Of a stretch of 64,000 nucleotides of DNA, positions 1-8,169 are shown piece by piece. Made by a program: the position numbers and the translations under genes. The first letter of the stretch is position 1. Every line of letters starts with the position of its first letter. The stretch is from Parendozoicomonas haliclonae. GTDB taxonomy: Bacteria; Pseudomonadota; Gammaproteobacteria; Pseudomonadales; Endozoicomonadaceae. Location: contig NZ_FWPT01000009.1 in assembly GCF_900174585.1 (NCBI RefSeq), positions 1-64,000 on the forward strand, written 5' to 3'. The notes under the pieces are model-generated. The model was not told where the DNA came from and made no database searches. It worked only from the letters and a program-made list of their open reading frames with translations.

Positions 1-99
1 ACTCAAAGAGAATGTGATGCCATAGCCAATGAACTTAATCGTCGTCCAAGAAAGAGGTTGGGCTATAAGTCACCCATCCACTGCTTCCTTAACTGTTAG
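1..99 (+). mobile_element. IS30-family transposase, C-terminal end (5' part outside window)
   Basis: Frame 1 is open from base 1 to a TAG at 97-99. The last residues include NELNRRPRKRLGYKSP, which matches the conserved tail of IS30-family DDE transposases (N-RPRK-LG-K-P). The rest of the gene lies to the left of the window, so it cannot be said whether the element is intact. The bases just after the stop (about 100-125) should contain the element's right end. The family call rests on this short motif only. It marks the left border of an AT-rich accessory region. Confidence 0.7.
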
Positions 100-199
100 G
101 GTGTCGCGCTTCAAAACTGATACTAGGGGGCTCTTCGATTTCTTCACCAACAAATGCTTCCAGTTCCTCTTTTGTTAATTCAGAGTTCTTATCCAACAT
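89..199 (-). CDS. small ORF, 36 aa, unknown
   Basis: An ATG at 199 is preceded by GGAG at a 5-base spacing, a good ribosome binding site. The product is acidic (MLDKNSELTKEELEAF at the start) and its last codons run into the end of the IS30-type element, overlapping the transposase stop on the other strand. It may be the 5' part of a gene whose tail was replaced by the insertion. No family is recognised. The call rests on the ribosome binding site and start codon only. Confidence 0.35.
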   Translation of the reverse strand: MLDKNSELTKEELEAFVGEEIEEPPSISFEARHPNS

Positions 200-285
200 A
201 TTCACTCCATTTTTATATGGATGTAGCGCTCTTTATCTATCAAGCAGCTGTATGGCCCTGTGGGCACCCTATGAAAAAACACGAG

Positions 286-317
286 GAGCCCTATGATTTT
301 TTATAATCGTAGGGCTC
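286..317 (-). terminator. intrinsic terminator
   Basis: GAGCCCTATGATT and AATCGTAGGGCTC form a 13-bp stem (one mismatch) with a 6-base loop. On the minus strand it is followed by a T-rich run. It lies directly after the stop of the minus-strand gene ending at 326. Confidence 0.7.
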
Positions 318-325
318 ATTTATCA

Positions 326-1093
326 TTAGTGGCTGAATTTACGAAAAAGATTAAGTAGGTAAGAGATAGTTTCTTCTCTTGTGAGTTGTTTGTCCAAATC
401 GGTTATTTTCCAGTAGGGTGGTTTCGTTTTTGACGGTTCTGAACAATGTAAACCTAAAGTTTCTAGCGTGGAAGAGTCATATTTTCCGATAATAATTTTT
501 GGTTTGCATGTGCTTCTTGTGAAAACAGTTAGTCTTAGTTCCCCAAAAATAACGTCGAAGCCTATCATGCCATTGTTTGGCAGGGTGTTTGGATTTAGCT
601 CCTTGGTGTCGATGGTTAGGCCCATCTGCTCTAGTTCTTCTTGTATACCATCCAGGAATTCAAATGCTTTTGCAGCCGTTAATCTGTCGATCTTGTCTTG
701 TGAAAATTCACCACTAAAATGCCTTTTTGCACGATCCTTTATCTCCCATTTAGGTGGAGATAAAGCTTTGATTTTATCGACTAATCTATCAATCTGTTCG
801 TATACGGGCTCATTAGTATTGATACGATAGAATTCACAGTTGAGCTCGGATTTAATATGGGCTTCTCTGATCGAGTCCTTTTCTTTTATCTTCTCGTGAT
901 ATGGTTCGTCAACTTCTACAGCAATATTTAAATCTGGGAAATATCCATCAATATAATAATTGCCAACTGGGTATTGCGATAATAGTTTTACGTCTCGGAG
1001 TGCGTAATGCAGAGCGTACATTACTATGGATTCCCATCTTTTATGACTGGTTCTGGTGTTGTTAAAGATGAATTTTTCTACTTTAGTGCCCAT
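326..1093 (-). CDS. protein with a possible PD-(D/E)XK (DUF559/Vsr-like) fold
   Basis: This is a 255-residue protein of unknown function. Residues about 40-95 contain YYIDGYFPDLNIAVEVDEPY followed by a run of K/E and FYRIN. This is the D...ExD pattern with a following K-rich helix and final strand seen in DUF559/Vsr-type PD-(D/E)XK nuclease folds, where the acidic residues bind metal. The C-terminal half (about 130-255) is not recognised. The gene is AT-rich compared with the core of the window, lies on the minus strand with the other accessory genes, and ends at a strong hairpin. No partner methylase or helicase is adjacent. A DNA-processing or defence role is an inference from the fold pattern only. 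The ATG at 1093 has a weak ribosome binding site. Confidence 0.5.
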   Translation of the reverse strand: MGTKVEKFIFNNTRTSHKRWESIVMYALHYALRDVKLLSQYPVGNYYIDGYFPDLNIAVEVDEPYHEKIKEKDSIREAHIKSELNCEFYRINTNEPVYEQIDRLVDKIKALSPPKWEIKDRAKRHFSGEFSQDKIDRLTAAKAFEFLDGIQEELEQMGLTIDTKELNPNTLPNNGMIGFDVIFGELRLTVFTRSTCKPKIIIGKYDSSTLETLGLHCSEPSKTKPPYWKITDLDKQLTREETISYLLNLFRKFSH

Positions 1094-1277
1094 GAAAGAT
1101 ACAGCTTTTTAGTTATTGTAAAATGTGCAATATCCCAGAGGTGGGATTTAGTTAGCCTTTGATAACTTTGATCTACTCTGGGTTTAGTATGAAGGGTGTG
1201 GCTTATTTTTGGGAAGGAACAAGCGTCCCTGGAGGCTTGTCTGTCGCACACTATCGGCTTGATATTTGGCGATAAAA

Positions 1278-1745
1278 TTAAAGCTTCTTCTGACCAATAT
1301 GAATGAGTGGCTTGATTCCACAGCTCTGATAGAAAGCCACGGCTCTTTCGTTAAATGCATAAATCTCCACCCAGATTTCTTCTACCCCTATGCTTTTCAC
1401 CTGCTGCTCAAACTCGGTAAGTAGCTTTTTCCCTATACCATTGCCCTGAAATTCTTCCTCAACAGCTAGATCTATAATGTTTGCAATGCTTCTATTTTGG
1501 AGAATCCAGGATTTTCTCTCCCAAATATTACCAAGCAAAAAGCCTATAACCCTGTCTTGTGAGCATGCTACTACTGCAACATGCTTTTCATTATCAATAA
1601 ATTCATTGGTTTTGATTTTTTCTTGAATATCTTCAGGTGAGTTATAGTCTCCAGGAAGGTTGTCGAGATGCATTTGGTTTAATGAAAATAGTAACTCTTG
1701 TATTCTTGGGATATCGGAATGTAAAGCAGGTCGTATTTTAAACAT
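1278..1745 (-). CDS. GNAT family N-acetyltransferase
   Basis: The 155-residue product has the full GNAT layout. The N-terminal strand-helix is IRPALHSDIPRIQELLF, the central strand contains IIDLAVEEEFQGNG, and the acetyl-CoA pyrophosphate loop (Q/R-x-x-G-x-G) is QGNGIGKKLL at about residues 99-108. The C-terminal NERAVAFYQSCG is typical of motif B. Such enzymes move an acetyl group from acetyl-CoA to an amine, and the substrate cannot be told from sequence. It sits with integron-like cassettes, where GNAT genes are common, but no attC was found directly after its stop. Confidence 0.85.
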   Translation of the reverse strand: MFKIRPALHSDIPRIQELLFSLNQMHLDNLPGDYNSPEDIQEKIKTNEFIDNEKHVAVVACSQDRVIGFLLGNIWERKSWILQNRSIANIIDLAVEEEFQGNGIGKKLLTEFEQQVKSIGVEEIWVEIYAFNERAVAFYQSCGIKPLIHIGQKKL

Positions 1746-1856
1746 TATATTTCTGTTTCAGGGTTTTTATGAAATTTTTGTTTGGCGTAGTTAATAATTG
1801 AATCTCTGAGGTTTCAGGTTCATTTGTACCTGAACTTATAGTCGTACCGTTTGCAT

Positions 1857-2090
1857 CTATGAATCCCCCTTCCGTTTCCATGATGCCCATAGAAATGAAG
1901 GTAATTTACCAACAATAGCTATATAAATTGCTGTAGCACCAAAAAGAGTATAAATCACTTCAAATAATGAGATATCCCAATCGCCATAATAAATTTGGAA
2001 GGCCATAAGAATAATTAATAATACTGATGGAACAGAAATGACTGCGGCCAAAACTCTAACATTTGTAGGCAAATTATTATTTTCATTCAT
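1857..2090 (-). CDS. small membrane protein, cassette gene
   Basis: This is a 77-residue protein with two predicted membrane helices (about residues 12-33 and 42-63) and a short basic tail (WKRKGDS). The start has a strong AAGGAG site 8 bases upstream. It begins 27 bases after an attC-like site (2117-2189), as expected for an integron cassette gene. No attC-like sequence was found after its stop. The stretch 1746-1856 carries only a 7-bp hairpin (TTCAGGT/ACCTGAA). Function unknown. Confidence 0.6.
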   Translation of the reverse strand: MNENNNLPTNVRVLAAVISVPSVLLIILMAFQIYYGDWDISLFEVIYTLFGATAIYIAIVGKLPSFLWASWKRKGDS

Positions 2091-2116
2091 TGTGCATGAT
2101 CTCCTTATCTTATACA

Positions 2117-2189
2117 GCTAATGCCTAAGTGTGGAGCACCGAAGATGTCCCAGGAAGGTTGCTGGCGTACACGACGTTCTTGTTATGCC
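2117..2189 (-). other. attC-like recombination site
   Basis: Read on the minus strand it begins GGCATAACAAGAACG and ends CACTTAGGCATTAGC. These are the R'' and R' boxes expected of an integron attC (YAAC...GTTR type), with partial complementarity between the ends. The TAA stop of the upstream gene (2183-2185) lies inside the site, a usual arrangement in gene cassettes. The length of about 73 bp is within the attC range. The call is by eye; a covariance model search would settle it. Confidence 0.65.
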
Positions 2190-2623
2190 TCTAGTGCTTT
2201 GTATTCAAAATCCCGGTACAAGACTGAGAATGTTGCCCCTGAAGAGAAGATGCACCGGAAAGCAAAGTTTGAGTCATCTAATTCATGTTCCCAATAACCG
2301 AGGTCACCAAATTCAGGACTTGATAGGTCTTCATCATCTGAAAATTTGAAGTCACTCGACTGAATATCAGTGAATTTTACTTCATAGTTCTTCTGGTTCT
2401 CGAAGTGTTGATCCCAGCCCTTTAAGTTAAGCACAAGCTCTTTACTTATATAATTAATGGATATTCCTTTTATGCGTGAGTCATGTAAGGAAAAGAGACT
2501 CTCAAACTCTACCATTTTACTTGGTAGTTCATGTTTGATTGAGTTGTAATAATCGAGATAATTTTTGGCAGCTGGATCATTATCATCGGCTGCGTTCCAC
2601 CAATCCATTGTAAAGTATTTCAT
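2183..2623 (-). CDS. cassette protein, unknown (DUF4085-like start)
   Basis: This is an acidic 146-residue soluble protein starting MKYFTMDWWNA, with LFSLHDSRIKGI near the middle. The opening YFT-x-x-WW pattern and the internal LHDSRI recall the DUF4085 group of small uncharacterised proteins, but that match is weak. The gene sits exactly between two attC-like sites (2117-2189 and 2657-2712) and its stop codon is part of the downstream one, so it is a complete cassette. No promoter is evident within the cassette. Function unknown. Confidence 0.6.
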   Translation of the reverse strand: MKYFTMDWWNAADDNDPAAKNYLDYYNSIKHELPSKMVEFESLFSLHDSRIKGISINYISKELVLNLKGWDQHFENQKNYEVKFTDIQSSDFKFSDDEDLSSPEFGDLGYWEHELDDSNFAFRCIFSSGATFSVLYRDFEYKALEA

Positions 2624-2656
2624 TTATTATTCTCGAATGTATCAGTGTGTACCAAG

Positions 2657-2712
2657 GGCATAACGCCTGTGTAAGGGGGCGAGGGCGTCTCATTTGACGC
2701 ACTTGTTAGCTG
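2657..2712 (-). other. attC-like recombination site
   Basis: On the minus strand the site reads GCTAACAAGTGCGTC at the left and ACACAGGCGTTATGC at the right, with an internal perfect GCGTC/GACGC hairpin. The TAAC and GCGTTA boxes and the imperfect outer pairing match the attC plan of integron cassettes. It begins about 10 bases after the stop of the 330-residue gene upstream and ends before the next gene, so it separates two cassettes in the same orientation. Confidence 0.75.
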
Positions 2713-2721
2713 CCCGATATT

Positions 2722-3714
2722 TCAAGCTGTCTCGGTTTCAATTTTATTGACTCGGTTAAAACCTTGCGTTTTTTTGAATGACATGTTGTGTATAAAATTT
2801 TCCATAGCGTCTGATGGATCTATATAATCCATATTTAGATTATTTAAGGTGTTTCTAAGAATTTTTGCAGAAAATATTATTTGGTCTTCTATGTGGCCTG
2901 TTGATTTGTTTAGTAATTCATCTTCTGCGTTAATGATAACTTCGTGATCGGGTAATATAGAGAAAAATTCCCTGGCTACACGTAGGATTGCACTGCATAC
3001 ATAGTCTTGGTAAATTTCATTGAATTTGCCGATTGGCATTTTCTTAACGGAAAGCTTACCACTTTGAAGTAAGCTTTTCTGCTCATTTGGAACTATACCC
3101 TTACCATGAACCTTTATGGTTATCTCTATTAAAGAGTTTTCATGTGCTTGGAATAATAAATTTGACCCTAAGCTATCAAGTTCTGAGAATGGATCTAATT
3201 CCTCTATTACTTTTAGCTTTGTTTGTGGATCGTTTTCTAGAACCTTTTTTGCTGTCTCAATGCTTTCATCTCTGTCGTTGATGCTTATTTCCCAATCATT
3301 TAAAGAGTCTTGATAATATTCTTGATCTCTTTTTTTTGCTTCAAGTATATCTTTGTCGAAAACTTTGTTTTTGGCATCCGATCTGTTTAAAACTTTATCA
3401 ATGAGGCTGGGTTTGTAATTCGCTTTAGCTACCAAAGCCTCCCTTTCATATTTTTTATTAGGCTCTGGCTTTACTGGTTTCGGGGTATTCAATATAAGAT
3501 TCCAATCAATTGTGCTGCTACATTCTTTATGTAGAGATTGTAATAAATCAATATGGTTGTTGTAGATATCTACTTCGTACGAGGCTTGTTCTAATGCCTC
3601 CATTTTTGCTAAATGTTTTTGCTTTAACTCAAGCTCTCTTTGCCTTTTTCGTGCATTTCTCTCAGCCCTTTTAACAGCAGCATTTACTGATCTAATTGTT
3701 CCTTTCCATCCCAT
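2722..3714 (-). CDS. coiled-coil protein of unknown function, cassette gene
   Basis: The start at 3714 (MGWKGT) is chosen because GGTGAA lies 5 bases upstream. The product is 330 residues. Residues about 10-50 are a highly charged helix (KRAERNARKRQRELELKQKH) likely to form a coiled coil. A second charged helical stretch follows at about 110-165, and a mixed alpha/beta domain occupies about 190-320. No signal peptide or membrane segment is seen and no family is recognised. It is large for an integron cassette gene but is followed at once by an attC-like site. Base composition is AT-rich like its neighbours. Confidence 0.6.
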   Translation of the reverse strand: MGWKGTIRSVNAAVKRAERNARKRQRELELKQKHLAKMEALEQASYEVDIYNNHIDLLQSLHKECSSTIDWNLILNTPKPVKPEPNKKYEREALVAKANYKPSLIDKVLNRSDAKNKVFDKDILEAKKRDQEYYQDSLNDWEISINDRDESIETAKKVLENDPQTKLKVIEELDPFSELDSLGSNLLFQAHENSLIEITIKVHGKGIVPNEQKSLLQSGKLSVKKMPIGKFNEIYQDYVCSAILRVAREFFSILPDHEVIINAEDELLNKSTGHIEDQIIFSAKILRNTLNNLNMDYIDPSDAMENFIHNMSFKKTQGFNRVNKIETETA

Positions 3715-4292
3715 ATGATTCACCAATTTATCCTATTAAAAGGCAGTGAGTATAATTGAATGCGGTGCTAATGGTTATTGCAGCTAACAGTTGCATATAC
3801 GTATCACTCTCGTATGAAATTCTGTCTTTGTATTTTGCGATATGCCGCTTTTTATATTTGTTGCTTAAGCTAATGGATTGATCGAATCACGCGCTTATTA
3901 AGCGATGCGATGCATTCTTTTCAAAGCTTATAATTGAACCGTTATTTACTATTTTCATCATCAGCCTTTGGGTTGAAGATTTCCATCAGATAAAAATCGA
4001 TTGCTTAAGGCTGGTTGAATTCACTCGATTGATAAGTCACGCACGCTACCGCCACCGCTCACGCACTGCAAACATCCCGTGCTGGGTGATTCGGAATCCC
4101 TTTGTGTGGAAGATTATGCCGATTTATTTGCTGGAAAGTAAGGTAATACGCAGTGGATAAATTCAATTCGGGATCTATTGCTCAAGTGTTGAATGAAAGT
4201 GCAAACGTCCGGGGGCACAGCCAAGTGGCGGCCTGTGGTGCTGATGATAGAGACAAGCTGTAAGAGGAGGAGAGAGCGAAGAAGTCTGAAAA
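3715..4292. other. non-coding stretch between cassettes and tRNA-Arg
   Basis: No convincing gene was found in these 578 bases. They are AT-rich on the left and more balanced from about 4030. A single core-like sequence, CAGCTAACAGTTGC at about 3780, could be an old recombination site. If the cassettes belong to an integron, the attI and integrase would be expected on this side, but no integrase remnant was seen. The stretch abuts the 3' end of tRNA-Arg, the usual target side for island integration. Confidence 0.5.
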
Positions 4293-4368
4293 TGGCGTCC
4301 CCACCAGGACTCGAACCTGGATCTGATGCTTAGGAGGCAACGGTTCTATCCTGTTGAACTATAGGGAC
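4293..4368 (-). tRNA. tRNA-Arg (anticodon CCT)
   Basis: On the minus strand the 76-base sequence starts GTCCCTATAGTTCAACAGG and ends with the T-arm GGTTCGAGTCC and acceptor TGGGGACGCCA, with the CCA encoded. The acceptor stem GTCCCTA/TGGGGAC pairs fully apart from one T-G. The anticodon loop CTCCTAA places CCT at positions 34-36, decoding AGG. Its 3' end faces the accessory region to the left, a common integration target for islands. Confidence 0.93.
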
Positions 4369-4536
4369 GGAACACCATTTTTTAGCCGTGAAAGATTTAG
4401 CATAACAGCCCGTATCTTTCACGGGCTGTATTCTATGAGCAGTCTTGTGGGTAAACAACCACTAACACAGGGTGCTTTGTACGTAAGTCCTGACTCTATA
4501 GTGATTCACAACACCGCTTTACATCAAACGGACTTT

Positions 4537-5514
4537 TTAGTCGCGATCTTTCCAGGTCGCTCCCAGCGCATTAATGATCAGCCGACCTGCCGTAATGCAG
4601 GTAATGGCATTTTTAAAATCAAAGGACGGGGCGATTTCCACAATATCCATGCCCACCAGGTCATTATGTTTGGCCAGGTGCTGAATCATGACCGCGACCT
4701 GCTCTTTATAGAGCCCACCGGGCTGAGGTGCCAGCACGCCTGGCATATGGGAGGCATCCAGACCATCGGCATCAATGGTGAGATACACTTTCCGGCCTTT
4801 GGGCAGGCGATCACAAATGGCCTTAACCCCTTCCATATGAACGTCCAGTGCCGGAATGATATCGGCTCCCCAGGCGACGGCATCTTCCATCTCTTTACGG
4901 CGGGCACTGCCAGTGCCGCGCATGCCGATCTGGGTAATATGGCTGATCCACGGCATTTCGCTAGCTCTGCGCAGTGGGCTGCTGTAACCGCCTTTTACGC
5001 CTTCCTTCTCTTCTCGCCAGTCGAGGTGGGCATCAATATGCACAACATGAACAGGTTCACCGATAACATTCAGCGCCTGCAGCGCCGGTGTTGTCACGCC
5101 ATGGTCGCCACCCAGCATGATGACCTGGGTTTTACTGCGCCAGAGCTTTTCCAGTAACGCGACCTGATGTTCTGCAAAGGCCGGATACTGGTCTGGCTTG
5201 CGGCTGTCGAAATTGATATTGCCACAGTCAAACGGCTTCATGGCGGTGAGTGAGGAGAGGGTTGTATTGATATCAAAATCCCACTGGTCCGGGCCATCGC
5301 AAAACTGGTAAGACTGCAGGCGAACAGCATCCGGTGCGGTGGCCTGATCAGACGGTTGCGGATCGGCCGGGTAAGGCTCACTTTGTTGAACACCAATCAG
5401 GGCAACATTACCTTCCCACTGTTGCGGGTCGGTAATCACCGGCCAGTCCAGAAAGCAGCGAACAGGTTGGGAGGTGGGTGCCAGAACAGCGTCTTGAAGG
5501 CTTGGGGTGGTCAT
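4537..5514 (-). CDS. arginase/agmatinase-family ureohydrolase
   Basis: The 325-residue product has the three manganese-binding motifs of the ureohydrolase superfamily: GGDHG, DAHLD and DADGLD. These enzymes release urea from arginine, agmatine or a related guanidino compound in the cytosol. The exact substrate is not clear; the divergent ArgP-like regulator makes arginine-linked metabolism the likely setting. The start at 5514 (MTTPSLQ) is preferred over an upstream in-frame ATG at 5631 because GGAAG lies 8 bases upstream and the extra 39 residues do not look like the family. The third motif ends in Ser where many relatives have Pro. Confidence 0.85.
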   Translation of the reverse strand: MTTPSLQDAVLAPTSQPVRCFLDWPVITDPQQWEGNVALIGVQQSEPYPADPQPSDQATAPDAVRLQSYQFCDGPDQWDFDINTTLSSLTAMKPFDCGNINFDSRKPDQYPAFAEHQVALLEKLWRSKTQVIMLGGDHGVTTPALQALNVIGEPVHVVHIDAHLDWREEKEGVKGGYSSPLRRASEMPWISHITQIGMRGTGSARRKEMEDAVAWGADIIPALDVHMEGVKAICDRLPKGRKVYLTIDADGLDASHMPGVLAPQPGGLYKEQVAVMIQHLAKHNDLVGMDIVEIAPSFDFKNAITCITAGRLIINALGATWKDRD

Positions 5515-5648
5515 GGAGGGGCTTCCATCCAGTGGGTGTATGGTGGAAAAGTTTATTGACCGGTATCGGTTCAGCCTAACTAAAAATGCAATACCATCTT
5601 TAGTCATTCTAAAGTGAGGCGGGCGCATCATGCTCGGTCATAAGTACC

Positions 5649-6545
5649 ATGCTCGATCATAAAGAGCTGGAAACTCTGGTTGCCATTATCGACTGTGGCA
5701 GTTTTGAGGCGGCAGCCCGCCGGTTGCATATCAGCCCCGGTGCGGTTTCCCAGCGTATTAAAGGTCTGGAGAACCGGGTTGGTCAGCCCTTGCTGGTGCG
5801 TCGTCAGCCACCGGTTGCTACGGAGGTTGGCAGTACAGTGCTTCAGCATGCCCGTAAAGTGCTGTTGCTACAGGATGAGGTGGAAGCTGCGCTGTGGCCT
5901 GCTGCCAGCTCTCAGGGGCATTCTGTTTCGGTAGCGATCAACCATGATTCCCTGAACTGTTGGTTTATGGTCGTGGTTATGGCTGTACAGAAGGATGTTC
6001 CGGTTAATTTTGATATTCGCACCATGGATAACCGCGCAGCGCTGGAGCAACTCAAACGTGGTGAGGTGATGGGGGCGATTACTTCTGTGGTACAGGATGT
6101 TCCGGGTTGCCGAAGTCGTGTATTAGGTCGGTTGGGTTATGTGGCGGTATGCAGTACATCGTTTCATCAGCGGTACTTTAGTCAGGGGCTTCATGCTGAT
6201 TCCCTGAGCCATGCTCCTTATTTATGCCATGACCGCTGTGATGATCTGGCGGATGCTGTTCTGGCCCGGTATCAGGCCAGTCAGACACTTGCCAATACCC
6301 ACTATATTCCCAGCACACCTATGATTGCCGATGCTGTTGCCCAGGGATTGGGGTGGGGAATGTTGCCCTCCACTCTGGTGGAAAAGCATCCGGCCCGTGA
6401 ACAGTTAATCGTGCTCGACGGGCCAGAAGTGAATGTTGAGCTGCACTGGAAGCGTTGGGATATACAGTCCGACACGCTTGCCGTTATTGAACGGCATTTA
6501 TTTGCGGTTGCCCGTGCCTGCCTGAATCAGGGCCAGAGCGATTAA
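5649..6545 (+). CDS. LysR-type regulator, ArgP/LysG group
   Basis: The 298-residue protein begins LDHKELETLVAIIDCGSFEA and has a winged helix-turn-helix (AARRLHISPGAVSQRIKGLE, residues about 22-41) followed by GQPLLVRR. These segments closely follow E. coli ArgP (IciA), which senses arginine/lysine and activates the ArgO exporter gene. The C-terminal effector domain is complete. It is divergent from the ureohydrolase gene with about 134 bases between their starts, so it probably controls that gene and itself. It overlaps the end of the convergent reductase gene by 4 bases. No LysE/ArgO gene is adjacent; one lies at 30130. Confidence 0.82.
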   Translation: MLDHKELETLVAIIDCGSFEAAARRLHISPGAVSQRIKGLENRVGQPLLVRRQPPVATEVGSTVLQHARKVLLLQDEVEAALWPAASSQGHSVSVAINHDSLNCWFMVVVMAVQKDVPVNFDIRTMDNRAALEQLKRGEVMGAITSVVQDVPGCRSRVLGRLGYVAVCSTSFHQRYFSQGLHADSLSHAPYLCHDRCDDLADAVLARYQASQTLANTHYIPSTPMIADAVAQGLGWGMLPSTLVEKHPAREQLIVLDGPEVNVELHWKRWDIQSDTLAVIERHLFAVARACLNQGQSD

Positions 6546-7540
6546 AGGCCTACGGCTGTTAACAGTTCATGTGAGCTTAACCCTGTTGAACCCTTTCCCT
6601 GCTCCACATCGTGAACCAGCCGGGTCAGTGCCTCATTGGCCGGGCTGGAAAAGCCGAGCTTTGCTGCTTCTTCTGCAACCGCACCGTTGAGATAGTCGAT
6701 CTCGGTGATGCGGCCGCTGCTTAAGTCACTCCACATGGAGGAGCGGGCTTTGGGGTCAATCGCCAGCATAGCGCTGGCCAGTCGGGTAAATAGCCAGTCC
6801 GGCGCTTTCAGGAGTGTGGGCAGCCAGTGTGGAGGGAGTTTGGTGAGCTTGGGCAACTCAAGTCCCTTTGCCTTGGTGACACGAAGCAGTTCTTGCTGGG
6901 CAGCAGCCAGAACGCGGCGGTAACCCCTTTGGCTCAACTGCTCCTTCAGAGGAATATTGGAAAGCGCATTGATGGGGTTATTCAGATTGAGCTGAAGCTT
7001 GGCCCACAGCAAGGCTTCCAGATCATTATGCAGGGCCAGTGGCAGGGAATCCTTCTGGAAGCAGGGGAGTAGTGCCTGGGTTTTCGGGGTTGTTGGCAGA
7101 TCAATGCCACCCTCTGTACCCCGGTGCAGATGCCCCGGTTCCAGCTCGGCAATATTGGCGGCAAACACGCCCCGAATCACGGTATGCTCCGGAAAGTGGG
7201 ATTGCACAAACGATTCCGCCCCGAGCCCATTCTGCAGGCAAATAATCATGGTGTTCTTGCCCATGCAGGCCTGAATGTCGGGTATAGCCTTCTCCAGTGC
7301 TGTGCATTTCACTGTCAGCCATAAAACATCCGGATATTGCCCCGCACTGTTCTGGGGATCAAAAAAGGTCAGATTGTTCAGCTCCGCACTGTTGCCAGCA
7401 TAGTCGGTAATGCGTAACCCTTTTGCGAGCTTCTCACGTGTTGCCGGGCGCACGACCCAGTCCACGGTCTGACCGTTGAGGAGAAGGTTGGCTCCGAGAT
7501 AACCGCCGATAAGACCTGCGCCAAAAACCAAATGCTTCAC
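6542..7540 (-). CDS. 2-dehydropantoate 2-reductase family protein
   Basis: The 332-residue product starts MKHLVFGAGLIGGYLGANL, the NADP-binding GxGxxG of ketopantoate reductases. The helical C-terminal domain has the catalytic lysine in LLWAKLQLNLNNPINAL and the substrate-binding SSMWSDLSSGRITEIDYLNG. PanE reduces 2-dehydropantoate to pantoate for coenzyme A, but the family also contains many paralogues acting on other 2-keto acids. No other pan gene is adjacent, so the symbol panE is not assigned. The length is slightly above the usual 300. Confidence 0.8.
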   Translation of the reverse strand: MKHLVFGAGLIGGYLGANLLLNGQTVDWVVRPATREKLAKGLRITDYAGNSAELNNLTFFDPQNSAGQYPDVLWLTVKCTALEKAIPDIQACMGKNTMIICLQNGLGAESFVQSHFPEHTVIRGVFAANIAELEPGHLHRGTEGGIDLPTTPKTQALLPCFQKDSLPLALHNDLEALLWAKLQLNLNNPINALSNIPLKEQLSQRGYRRVLAAAQQELLRVTKAKGLELPKLTKLPPHWLPTLLKAPDWLFTRLASAMLAIDPKARSSMWSDLSSGRITEIDYLNGAVAEEAAKLGFSSPANEALTRLVHDVEQGKGSTGLSSHELLTAVGL

Positions 7541-7731
7541 AATAATGGCCCTGTTTATTGTTTTTGTTCGCGAATCTTACTAGGAGTGTGGAGGTGTGCC
7601 TAGCGGCAGGTGGATGTACCCGTAAGAGTGGGATCCGGTGAGTCTTTGTGGTGTGGGTGTGTTAAGCTTCACCGTGTCTGGCGAGCCGTAATCATTGTTG
7701 CGGGCATGCCAATTCATTTCCAAGGAGTCTC

Positions 7732-8076
7732 ATGTCAGACAAGTTTTTTTTCAAAGGGCGTCAGGATGCACGTGTTAACCACGTGAAGTGTGGTTACAAG
7801 GAGAAAGGGGCTCAGAAGGTTGGAACCAAGAAGTTCCCTCTGTCTCTGGTTGTAACCAGTGAAGAACGCAAAGAGGAAGTGGCAGCGCTGGTTGCAGGTG
7901 CCAACCTTTATGCGGATATTCGTATTGATGAAAATGAAGGCGCTGTTGAGTCCATTGACGCTCTGACAGTGTTGCTGAATAAAACCGTGACATCGGTGAA
8001 GCAGGAAGCCGTCCCATCCCGGAACGATCCTTGCAGCTGCGGCAGCGGCAAAAAGTACAAGAAGTGTTGTGGCTGA
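7732..8076 (+). CDS. SEC-C motif metal-binding protein (PBPRA1643-type)
   Basis: The 114-residue protein ends in the zinc-binding SEC-C motif RNDPCSCGSGKKYKKCCG, the same tail found on SecA. Its N-terminal part (FKGRQDARVNHVKCGY, KKFPLSLVV) matches the PBPRA1643 group of small SWIM/SEC-C proteins from marine gammaproteobacteria, whose role is unknown. The start has an AAGGAG site (about 7720). It stands alone and ends at a strong hairpin shared with convergent dapD. Confidence 0.82.
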   Translation: MSDKFFFKGRQDARVNHVKCGYKEKGAQKVGTKKFPLSLVVTSEERKEEVAALVAGANLYADIRIDENEGAVESIDALTVLLNKTVTSVKQEAVPSRNDPCSCGSGKKYKKCCG

Positions 8077-8104
8077 GTTGTGAAACTCACCCACTGACAG
8101 ATAC

Positions 8105-8136
8105 AAAAAAGGAGAGGGCGAACCTCTCCTTTTTTG
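8105..8136. terminator. bidirectional intrinsic terminator
   Basis: A-run, GGAGAGG, short loop, CCTCTCC, T-run. It lies between the convergent SEC-C gene and dapD and has T-runs in both directions. Confidence 0.85.
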
Positions 8137-8169
8137 TTGGTCTCCGGTTAAAGGAGACAGTATTAGCGA

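Noticed and set aside
1746-1856. Third attC site after the 77-residue cassette gene
   Set aside because: No paired YAAC/GTTR boxes were found; only a short unrelated hairpin is present.
4354-5157. 267-codon open frame on the plus strand opposite the ureohydrolase
   Set aside because: It overlaps the tRNA and the ureohydrolase gene and has no protein family likeness.
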